A stretch of DNA of 25,046 bases from contig JAYMTF010001244.1 of NCBI GenBank assembly GCA_036897485.1, positions 1 through 25,046 on the forward strand, written 5' to 3'. The notes below the pieces were generated by a model. It was given only the letters and a program-made list of their open reading frames with translations. It was not told the DNA's origin and did no database searches. This document shows, piece after piece, positions 1 to 9,100 of this stretch (its first letter is position 1; the number at the start of each line of letters is the position of its first letter). Made by a program: the position numbers and the translations under genes. Source of the stretch: Pelargonium nanum. Taxonomy: Eukaryota; Streptophyta; Magnoliopsida; Geraniales; Geraniaceae.

Positions 1-247
1 CTTGAGTGATGGCGCCGAGGGAGTACTGACAAATGCAGGTGAAGATGGCCGGTCCGGCGAGGTACCAGAGCTTCTTTGATTCAATTGAGAACTCTCTGAA
101 GAAATCACGGCCGCTTTTAATCGGAGGAATGTCGTCGACGTCGGCGATGAAGGTGCTGCTGCTTCTAGCTCTGACCAGGCTCTGTAGCAGCTGGTCCTGG
201 AGGTCCTCCTCTGTTTTGGACAGAAACGGCTGCTTAGCACTCTCCAT
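1..247 (-). CDS. DTX/MATE efflux transporter, 5' part of exon 1 (cut by window edge)
   Basis: Reading from ATG at 247 down to the window edge gives 82 codons of a multidrug and toxic compound extrusion (MATE/DETOXIFICATION) protein. After a variable acidic N-terminus comes the segment [17 protein letters not shown], then [13 protein letters not shown], the start of the first membrane helix, and QYSLGAITQ. From DDIPPI onward 40 of 45 residues match the complete paralogue that ends at 1584, so the two are tandem duplicates in the same orientation. The family moves organic compounds or anions across the tonoplast or plasma membrane. The closest Arabidopsis proteins I recall are in the DTX29-DTX35 group. 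The rest of the gene, including all later exons, lies left of the window, so intactness cannot be judged. The start is supported by alignment with the paralogue's ATG. Confidence 0.88.
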   Translation of the reverse strand, partial: MESAKQPFLSKTEEDLQDQLLQSLVRARSSSTFIADVDDIPPIKSGRDFFREFSIESKKLWYLAGPAIFTCICQYSLGAITQ

Positions 248-1583
248 GGCAGAAACAGGGGAGGAGAGAGAATATTAATTACTAATGTTTGAGACAGACA
301 GGCATGCAATGGATCATTCTTATAATAACCCAACCTTAAATTTGTAATTAATAGCTAAAATAAGGAAACAAACAAATTTGAAATTTGTGGGCCATTTTGG
401 TAATGGGTCAAAATTTTGATTTTTTATATATTTAAATTTTGTTGGGTATTTTAATTTGGGAAGTTTATTTGCACATTCATTGTCTCATTTAAGTGCATAT
501 AGTATATGTGTCAAAATTCTAACATGTATAAATAAAAAGTGAGATGTCAATCTAGTCACAATGTTGTTAGTATAGATACATAGTCATTGGTATATTTAAT
601 GTGCGTCAACGATCTGTATCCATATCTTCTCTTTTAATTTGTCATACATTGACATTAATAATTGAGAGATTTGTATTTGTGCATTGTAAAATTGGGAGGA
701 TGTGTTTAGTCTCGTAAGCAAATCCATTATATAGGAAATTCTTTATAATGATTTTGTAGAGCTATATTATTGCACAATGATTTGGATTTTGGGCCCTTTT
801 ATGAGTTTAATTGTGTTGCATTTTCATGCCATCTTAGGTTTGTAGACCCAATCAACAAATGGTGGGTAATGACTAGGAATTTTGTTAATGAGAATTGCAT
901 TTGATACTTGATCCTAACCATCCATTTTTAAGAATAAAGGGCAATTCAATGCATGAAAGCCTCTCAATTTTAAAAAATCCAATGATGGTCATCTTTATAT
1001 CTCTTTTTTGTGAATAAAGTGTAAGTTTGACTATTTTTTTGAAAGGAATAAGTTAGACTATTTTTATGGATAAAGAAAATTGACTATTATACAAATACGG
1101 AAATGAAGTGTCAAGATACATATTAGGTGTTTAATAATACGCTCCTTTAAGGTGTTCTTTGCACAATATTTTATTAGAGCCTAGTTGAATTCTAAAGAAT
1201 GAAAGTGGACGTACAAACATGTAGTGGAATAAATTCTTGAAATATAATATTATAACATAAATGAAAAATTTAAATATAAAGTTGGATATTTAGTCGAACT
1301 GGTCATCTAATTCCTTATATTGTATAATTAAATTGTTATATATTTATCAAAAAAAATTATTTCTACATGCCTCTTTTCATATACCATTCTAGTCACAATC
1401 ATAGTCAAAATGAACAAACAATAGAGCACAAATTATTATATATAGAATCAAAATTACATATATTTGTCAACTCTCAAACTCTTTGTTATTAAATGGAGCT
1501 CTAAGCACAGCCCAAAATTTGCTTTTCCAAAATTTGGTGATGAAAACTTGTAAATCAATAAATAGCACAGCCTCATCCACAGT
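248..1583. other. intergenic spacer between the tandem MATE genes
   Basis: This AT-rich stretch has no open frame with recognisable protein similarity. Its left end is the upstream region and 5' leader of the partial MATE gene. Its right end should hold the 3' untranslated region of the complete MATE gene, just below its stop codon at 1584-1586. I saw no RNA gene or obvious transposon ends in it. Confidence 0.6.
309..334 (-). promoter_or_regulatory. putative core promoter of the partial MATE gene
   Basis: About 70-85 bases upstream of the ATG at 247 lies a TATA-like TTATTATAAG (minus strand). It is embedded in sequence that resembles the block 4224-4253 upstream of the second MATE gene: both read GGATCATT or TGATCATT, then a TATA-like run, then CAACC, on the plus strand. 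Conservation between the duplicates supports a promoter role. No transcript start is known. Confidence 0.45.
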
Positions 1584-4138
1584 TCATGATGTCTCTAAAT
1601 CATTCCCTGCTTTTCCAATTTCATCACCTCCCCATTTCCTGATCCTGTCTTCTGCAACAGATGCCTGCATTTAAATTCAAACCACACCATGTCTTAGCTT
1701 TTAAAATTATATCATCATCACTTTGCTACAACTTTTTATATATAATTAACAGTCACCTCTTTGTTCCAGTTGGTTTTGTAAACCATTCCAAAGAGTACAC
1801 AAGTTTGTAAGACTGTCCCTGACAGCATTCCAAGCCAAATTCCCTGATTTTTCAGTATCCAAATTATCAGAACATGCAAGCTGTGGAGCACAATTAGAGG
1901 GTGAGATTTTGAGAGGGACTTACTTTGACACCCAATCCAACTTTGTACCCCAAAATGAGACCCAAAGGAATCCCAAATATGTAATAGCAAGCAATGTTCA
2001 CATATGCCACAAAAGCCTGCCATCCAGCTCCAATGGCCACACCTATATCAGAATCAGAACCAAAAAGAAACAAATTAGGCCAAAAAGAGTGACTTTAAGG
2101 CATCAAAATCGACACAAAATTGAGAATATGTTACCGGAGAGGACAGGTTGAACATTGTTGATGACAATGCAGAAGGCTAGCATTGGTGTGAGCTCTTTTA
2201 CAAGTTCTTCGACTTGTGCATCACTTGAAAACAGAGCGGGATATTTGTTTCTGGTTACTATAAGAATTGCGGATAGAACAAAACCGATCACGAACGAAGA
2301 TATCACTGCGACCACTAGCGAGAATTTTGCTGTTCTTGGATGAGCTGCTCCTAGTTCATTTGACACCCTCACACTGCACATTTTTGTTTATCAGAATCTC
2401 AGATTTTATTTACATGACAAAAACATTGTCCTCAAACATATGTAATGATATTTAACAAACCTTATTGCTGCATTCATCCCAAGTGCTACCATGATTGCCC
2501 ACCCCAATATGTTCATGCTACACACAAAAATGCAACATGTTCTTATACCTAAATTGGATATGTTCCATATTTAAGTATTCATAAGATTGTGTGACTCACC
2601 ATATCGACAAGGCGTCCACAGAAACTTCTGCATTCTTTAAATATCCGGCAAACAAGATTAGTGCCATGTAATACCATACCTCTAAGCTGCAAAAGAATTA
2701 AACAAAAAAATAATACAAATTTGTGATTTAGTATCTTTGAATCATACCATACTCCTAAGTTTCTTTTCCACTTCTCACTTCTAAATGAAACTGTCACTAT
2801 TGGTTTACAAATTTCAGTTTTTTTTTTTTTTCTTCTGAAACTGATTGTTTTTTACTTTTGATGAACTCACCAGAGCATTAAAGCAGAAGCCATAGACAAT
2901 CTAACAAAACCCCACAAATTCTGAAAAGCTTTCCAAGAAAACCCGGACCAAGCTCGACCACAGGTCCCGCTAAAAATGTAGAGAAGCTGAGCGATGACAA
3001 TGAACCACCACGAGGCGTTGAGCACCACGGCGGCGCCCACCAGGCCCCACCCGAGCCGGAGCATCAGCAGCCAGCTGAAGAACGCGTGCAGCACCAGGGC
3101 CACGGCGGCTATGGCGGCCATGACCATGATCTTGCTCTGAGACTGCAAGAACTTGGCAATCGGAAAAACCATTGCGTAAGCGAATAGCTGCGGTATCATC
3201 CACACCGCGAACACCCCCGCCGCCTCCGATATCGCCGTCGTCTGGCCGATGAGCTTCAGCAGCGGTTCGGCAAAGATGTAGAGGAAGCTTAGAAGCAGAG
3301 ACGTGACGTTGAGAATGATCCATGACCTCTGCATATAAACTCCGAGCATATCTAGCTGCCCTGCTCCCACTGCTTGCCCGCACAGCGTCTCCAGTGCACT
3401 TCCCATCCCCATCTTATATATCAAGAAAACCATGAATTTAAGATGAAAGTCCATTTTAGTTCCTGTGCTACACAAAATGTGTCGATGTAGTTCATGAACT
3501 ATCAATCTGGTCCATCCAATTGTGTCAATTTAGTTCAAATATATTTAGAAATCGTGTCAAATCAAGACTTTCTGTCAAATCTATGGACGGAATCGGTTGG
3601 TTCCTGTTTGCGTTTAATTTTTTATTTAACAGATTTCGTCCATAGATTTGACGGAATGTCATGATTTGACACGCTTTCTGAAAATATTTGGACTAAATTG
3701 TCACGATTGAATAATCGCCACGTTTTGGACAGTACAGTGACTAAATTTGACATTTTTTTCTAATTATAAACATTCAATTTACAAAATTATTATGAAATTT
3801 TTAAGTTGGTTTACCAGGACGCCGAAGGAGAAACCGGCGATGACAGAGTTCTCGACGGAGACGGCGGCAAGGTCTAGAGTGCCGACGTGACCGGCAAAGA
3901 CTTGGGTGATGGCGCCGAGGGTGTACTGACAAACGGAGGTGAAGATGGCGGGGCCGGCGAGGTACCAGAGCTTCTTGAATTCGACAGAGAACTCTCTGAA
4001 GAAGTCCCGACCGCTTTTGATCGGAGGTATGTCATCGGCGTCGGCGGTGAAGGTGGCGGTGGCGGTGGTGGCGGTTGTGGGTGTGTGTTGTTGGCCGTCC
4101 TCTGTAGAGGAGAGAAGTGGCTGCTTACCATTCTCCAT
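1584..4138 (-). CDS. DTX/MATE efflux transporter, complete, 8 exons (DTX33-like)
   Basis: The deduced coding sequence is the complement of 3815..4138, 2871..3412, 2600..2686, 2461..2517, 2135..2373, 1924..2042, 1757..1843 and 1584..1664. This is 1536 bases, or 511 residues, the normal MATE length. All seven introns are GT-AG and all phases fit. Family landmarks appear in order: [10 protein letters not shown] (helix 1), [12 protein letters not shown] (about 111-122), MQRSW (about 135-139), [10 protein letters not shown] (179-188), MLCLEVWYY (287-295) and RVSNELGAA (339-347). The C-terminal tail is rich in charge ([12 protein letters not shown]). MATE proteins have 12 membrane helices and drive export or vacuolar loading with a cation gradient; Arabidopsis DTX33 and DTX35 are described as tonoplast chloride channels. 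The sequence resembles DTX33 most closely from memory, but substrate and membrane are inference. A Thr/Ala-rich stretch near residues 20-30, encoded by a GC-rich triplet run, is not shared with the tandem neighbour. Confidence 0.9.
3449..3751. repeat. fold-back (MITE-like) element in intron 1 of the MATE gene
   Basis: Two long inverted arms face each other inside the intron. The inner arms are about 3516-3594 and 3632-3710, which share GTCAAATCTATGGACG and its complement and GTGTCAAATCA/TGATTTGACAC. They are separated by a loop of about 37 bases. Weaker outer arms (about 3449-3481 and 3719-3751) both read TTTAGT..CTGT followed by AAAAxGTG when folded. Phrases like TTTAGTTCCTGTGCTAC are common at the ends of dispersed hairpin repeats in plants. 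No clear target duplication was found, so exact ends are uncertain and the transposon class is unassigned. Confidence 0.75.
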
Positions 4139-4223
4139 GACAGAGAGAACGTGAAAAACAGAGTATTATTGATTGCTCTACTTTTCTTTTTGCTGAAAAT
4201 GAATTGGTATCGGGACTGTATGT

Positions 4224-4253
4224 CATTGATCATTGTTATATATATCAACCAAC
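4224..4253 (-). promoter_or_regulatory. TATA box region of the complete MATE gene
   Basis: On the minus strand TTGATATATATAA lies at 4236-4248, about 100 bases upstream of the ATG at 4138, a normal spacing for a TATA box plus a short leader. The surrounding block resembles 309-334 upstream of the tandem paralogue. Confidence 0.55.
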
Positions 4254-6876
4254 TTTCGAGTTCTTTATTAAAATGATTTTCAGTTGATTTATTGCTCGTG
4301 AGACAGTGAGTGTGAGCGTCTCTTTATCTTTAAAAAACATTTTGGATAACAGAAACCAAAAACAAAAGACATTTGACTAAATAGCAAACTAGCTGCCACT
4401 AAGTAAATACTATATTATTTTCTTAATGTAAGATTACAAAGAATTTAACCCAAATAAAAAGTTTATTCACCAATTAGATAATAACAAATCTATTATAAAA
4501 AAATAAATAAAAAATAGATACTCTACCACCAGATAGCTCTACTCTCGTATATTTATTTGAGTGACTATGAATTAATTTTCTTTTTGTTGAAAGAGACTAT
4601 GAATTATTTTCAGTGTGGTGTTATATTAATAATATTAAACTTGAAAATAAAATCATATTAGTGAAGCGTACGTTTTGGTATAAGTAGGTCACAGTGTCAC
4701 ACCCATATACATTGCCCAATAAATTAAAAGTATTAAACAATGGGCGCAGAAAAAGAATCCAAACCGCTTGGAGATTTTTTTGCCGGTGAAGTTGGGTGGC
4801 GCAACCGGACATCGGTAATGATCGTCTTCTTATTTGTTGATGTCGTTTCCTTGTTCTTTCATGGCGCAAAGGCTTCGTGGCATGGTGTGAGCGTGTGTTG
4901 CATTTCATAATCTGTTGGACGGCAATTATATTATTTTATCTGTTTCAAAATAACTGTCTTATAATATTAAGAATTATTTAAGCACTGACCAGTATGTGTG
5001 AAGAAGGTCACTCGCCCTGAACATAATATCAACATCCGGTTAACCATGCATTAAGAATTTGAAACTTATCCAAGTAGGCGGACCTTTCTCTACTACAACT
5101 CTAGCTACGCCATTACCTAAACAAAGAAAAACTACATAAATTAGATCCAATGTCGGTGCATATTTCAACAAGTCTTTGCACGTTATAGATTTAGTTATTT
5201 TTTGGAGCACATAAAAATGTTTCCATCAGAAATGGACTATGGACATGCAATTGCCAAGCTCTTTGTGATTATTTTTGTTTATTAATTAAACAACTAACGG
5301 TCAACATGTCTTCTCTGATTAACTAGTTTGATACTTGTCAAGAATGGTAGATGACATTAATTTGGTTCCTAAATCTCTATGCCTTTTTCCAACATATTGT
5401 AAAGATCATGACTCATTATCCACTATGGTGTGTTTATTTGTTTTGTTAGTGCATATGTTCCTAATTAAAGAGATCAAATTAAGCTACCTATAGATATATA
5501 GATTGCATGGACCATATTTATTTCATGTTTCTTGTTTTTATTCTATAGTGGTAATGGTTATGATAATTTTTTTGAAGCAGGTAATGGATATGATAATTCT
5601 TTTCCCTTTGTCGACTCTATTTGTTTTCTTTTTTATCTTTTGCTTTTCATATCAAGAAAATGAAATGGACAATGATTGTAGGCGACAACTAACTTTTGGG
5701 CAAAAAAGAGTCTTACCTGCTCTTGTTGTCTACATTTTCTTTGGTAGCTATAATTTAAGAGGATGTCTATTAACACTACTTAAAAATTACACAATGTGTT
5801 TATTATATTGTGGGTAAATTATAAAAATAAAACTTTAATCAAATTATATTGTGAAAATAAAATAATAATTCTTATGAGGACAAGAATTAAAATTTTATCA
5901 AATAAGATGGGTAAATATAAAATATTTCTGAAAATATAAGATAATAAAACTAATCTGAATTCGAACCAAAAGTGTTTGGCGTTAATTCGAATTTTGGATT
6001 TCATTACACAATGTGTTTTACTATTTAGGCATAAAATATGCAAAGTCGTATAATTTTAGTCGGATAAGGCTAACCTTATCCGAAAATTAGCCGGATTGTG
6101 CCATATTAAAGTTGGATCCAATTTTAAAAACACATGAATTCATATCCAACTTATCCGCTCTACCAATGATCGAATAATTTTATTCTCAATGTGCTATTTG
6201 GATGCACTCTTCCTACAATTGGGCTTGTTGATTCACACAAGATATATATACCCAATGAGCTAATATGTATTGGACCTTGTTCCTCCCAAAACCCACCCTT
6301 TTCCAATCATTTCTTGAGCCTGAAGTTATCACCAAGCCCATATGAGGGCTGTTAATTAGTGTTAACTTCTTCCAAAAACGCCATGCTTGTCTCTGTGCCT
6401 TCTTGTTTCTTTATCCTATGCTCTACAATTCGCAACATCGTACGTTCGTGGTGTGATCCGCCGCTGCTGTCAAACCCACAACCGGGTCAGCGGAAGCTGA
6501 GCGGTAACTTGGATTAGGCGCCAGCGAGACTCTGTTTCCGATCATATGTACGTCTGTCTCCCGCATTTGAAGGATGCAGCGATGAGATTGAACTGATGTT
6601 TGATGTTTTGTTCAGGAGTGAGTAGTATCTCTCACACACTTAAGATTTAATTCAACTTTAAATTCAAAGAGGTAGAACTAAAGAAAATGTGTGTCTCCAC
6701 TTTCGACGACTCTGCTCCGCTACTGGAAGGACGGAAAAACAATTTCGATATGGGTTTGCTCTTATACGATGGAAAAAATAAAACTCTTAATGATCATTTT
6801 ATTGAAAGTTCGAAACCAAACTACTATGTACATGTTGTAACCAATAATTTGGGGTTGTAAATGAAAATAAAAAATC
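4254..6876. other. long AT-rich intergenic region, no gene recognised
   Basis: No open frame here shows a recognisable domain, consistent codon use or plausible exon chain. Around 4935-4960 a phrase like TGTTTCAAAATAACTGTCTTA resembles the terminal repeat of Stowaway-type MITEs, but no partner end was found. A patch at about 6430-6600 is visibly richer in G and C than its surroundings and remains unexplained. Confidence 0.5.
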
Positions 6877-6990
6877 TACTGATCCCTTAGTTTTAAAAGA
6901 CTGTTTCACTTGTATTTTTGTCTCAAATTAAGTGTTTTGTTTTCTTTTTAAGAAATTAGTTATGCATGAATTATTGATAGTGTCTCTATG
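6877..6990. mobile_element. Stowaway-like MITE fragment (copy 1 of the local family)
   Basis: The phrase GTCTCAAATTAAGTGTTTTG, like a Stowaway terminal repeat, is followed by TTTTTAAGAAATTAGTTATG and CATGAATTATT. The same internal order (terminal-repeat-like phrase, T-run, AGTTAGTTATGCxTGAATTA) occurs in amine oxidase intron 9 (12585) and, in the opposite orientation, in the F-box gene intron (17660-17905). The far end was not identified, so this copy is probably truncated or diverged. Confidence 0.45.
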
Positions 6991-7197
6991 TATATAATAA
7001 GTTAGTTAACGTTATATAAATTTGTTACAACACATTTACATAAAAATAAACGAGAAACTATACAATTTTTCTCAAAATATAAAGTAGAACACTTACTTCA
7101 ACACACATGAGAAGTACAATAATTACAAAATAGAGAGAGTCTTTAACTATATAATTAATCATGTAATGGTAAATTTTTATGGGGAACTCATATTGTA

Positions 7198-7276
7198 TGA
7201 GCCTCCAAGTACAAGTGAGTTGGATATCAATTATCAAAGACAATTGGAAGGTGGCATAGCCTATTCAAAATGGTCT
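7198..7276 (+). pseudogene. decayed fragment of a copper amine oxidase last exon
   Basis: This stretch aligns with 13392-13463, the end of the intact amine oxidase gene downstream. By hand count, 62 of 72 aligned bases match, including GCCTCCAAGT, CAAAGACAAT and GGTGGCA, with one extra 7-base insertion (AATTATC) in the relic that breaks the frame. The stop codon and the AKL end are lost. Slightly upstream, TAATGGTAAATTTT at about 7163-7176 may match the exon 11/intron 11 border of the gene (CTCATGGTAAATTTT at 13252-13266), which would mean a genomic rather than mRNA-derived copy. The relic has the same orientation as the gene and lies about 6 kb upstream. It is most simply the remnant of a local tandem duplication. 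Confidence 0.75.
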
Positions 7277-8700
7277 TAATTTGTACCCTTAAAAAAAGTT
7301 TATTCACTTTGTTTCTTCTTTTTGTGTATCGATCATGTATTGGGTGGATCCAACCGACAATATTGTTAATTGGATTGGATGGTCAATTGTGAAGTGAGCT
7401 GGCATGTAGATGGGTAGATAGGAATCTCCTAAATCCAGCCAAATCCATACAAAAAAAAAAACAATTTTGAAATGCAAAAGAACAAGGGACTGTAGATGAA
7501 GATTCATGCATGTATTGGTTCATAATATATATAAATATAGAAAGATGTTTAAAAATATGAGATGGGTAGGCATGGGACGGCACTGCATGCTTAAATTTCT
7601 TAATACTAAAGAAACAGCTAGGATGGTTGGTCCTTTGGCATGTACGGTGATCTATGCAGCTATGGAGAAAGCAGAGCATCCAATTTGGTTATATATATAG
7701 AGACCAAGAATAACAAGTACACCCAAATTTGTACCTCATCAACATGTTGAACATGGAGATTAGAAAATAAAACTTTAAAACAAAGAAGATAAATTAGATT
7801 TGTAAATTAAGAATGTGAACCAGATAAGGGAGAAGATGAAGATAAACAAAATTTACCATGATGTTGTGAACCTGATATACAAAATTCATCTCTGTTTAAG
7901 AGTTTGTTTGGTAACACTACACCTCCTAAAGACCGGTTAATTAAATGAAGAAAAGAAAATAATTTATTCTTGTTAGTTTTGTTTTGCTGATAAAATATAT
8001 ATATATATTAGAACTATTTGACCTCATATTTTAAGGTGATGACATTATTGCAAAATATAAACCCCATATTTTAAAAAATTTGATCAGTCACTAAGTTAAG
8101 GTAGCAACTTAAAGAAAAAAAAGTGATTTTTTTGAAAAATATAATAAAAACATTTGAAAAACTCCTGGCTAATTTTTGTAGGAGGCAAGGAGTTACTGAA
8201 GATCAAAAGGATCCCCACCGTAAATTTGGATCGGCTTGATATTAGTTTGCATAGATAAAAAATTGTTAGTTGATATGCGAAAAATTATTATAATTTAATA
8301 TAATCATCTCAAATCACTTGACATTTACCTATGATCCGTATTACTAAGTTACCTCAAACAAAATACTTAAAAAAAAAGTTACCTCAAAAATAAATATTAT
8401 TAATTTATTTTAATGTAGATTCCTTTGATATCATAAGTTACCAGAAAACAGAGTAACAGTGATGGTGTAATAAATATCAGAATTTAACCTTTAAGTTAAG
8501 AAACTTGTAGCACGTACTTATTATGAAAACTTGAGGAGTAAACTCCTCGTATCACGGAAATCCAAGTGCGTTTCTTGTCATTTAGTGCAGCGATAAGCAC
8601 TTGGGGAGGTGGTGGTGGTGGTGTAGCCTTGACTCTTCTGATAAGAGACCACACCCCAACCCAACTAGTTCTCACTCAACCACCCTTCCCTTTCCTTACG
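7277..8700. other. intergenic region upstream of the amine oxidase gene
   Basis: The stretch is AT-rich with no recognised gene. A strong TATA-like run (TTATATATATAGAG) lies at about 7689-7702, followed by a stretch with no long open frame, so it could be chance or the promoter of a non-coding transcript. Near 8608-8624 there is a short GGT repeat run. The last part should contain the promoter of the amine oxidase gene. Confidence 0.45.
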
Positions 8701-8917
8701 TATACATACTGTGCTTTCCTCTTGTATTTATCACTCCATCCAAACCCATTTCTTGTAAACGATAGCGATTTCTATTACATACCCACCATCTCTTCTCTTC
8801 TCCTTCTATTTTCTGGATATTTTTTTCTCGGGAAAGTGAGAAAAAAGGTAGCTTTATTCGTTTGAAGTGAGATCGAGACTGGTGGTGCTACTGCTGGGGA
8901 AGCATCGTCGTTGCTGT

Positions 8918-9100
8918 ATGTCAGTGGATTGCTACTGTGACTGTTACTACGGTGGATACGGTGAGCTCGCGAACCCGATTCAATGGCCACAGCTCAGGAA
9001 AAGGCGGCGTCTTGTTGCGTCATTGACGCCCCCAAATCTACCACTCCTCTGCTTCAAAATGCTTCCACCATCTTGCAGGACTGGACCGATCCGACCTTGA
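8918..9100 (+). promoter_or_regulatory. upstream ORF overlapping the amine oxidase start codon
   Basis: An ATG at 8918 opens a 60-codon frame, shifted relative to the amine oxidase, that runs past the main ATG at 8983 and ends at 9100. It begins with a Cys/Tyr-rich stretch. If the mRNA starts upstream of 8918, which the pyrimidine-rich leader makes likely, this overlapping frame would reduce translation from the main start. No similarity to known regulatory peptides was recognised. Confidence 0.4.

Noticed and set aside
1736-2023. MATE exon 7 reading on through GTGACTGTTAATTATATATAA to give a short C-terminus
   Set aside because: A good GT donor follows the GAG codon, and a well-formed exon (1584-1664) with the typical charged MATE tail follows in frame, giving the normal family length of 511 residues. 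The read-through form is at most an intron-retention product.
4621-4908. 95-codon open frame on the minus strand
   Set aside because: No recognisable domain, no promoter or exon context, and composition like the surrounding spacer. It is probably chance.
5503-5817. 104-codon open frame on the plus strand
   Set aside because: Hydrophobic composition follows simply from T-rich DNA. No family features and no splice partners were found.
7660-7685. Phrase ATGGAGAAAGCAGAGCATCC resembling miR164
   Set aside because: It differs from the mature miR164 sequence at several positions, and I found no complementary arm nearby to make a precursor hairpin.
8566-8865. 99-codon open frame upstream of the amine oxidase gene
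   Set aside because: It lies in promoter/leader sequence, includes a GGT repeat run read as polyglycine, and has no similarity to a known protein.
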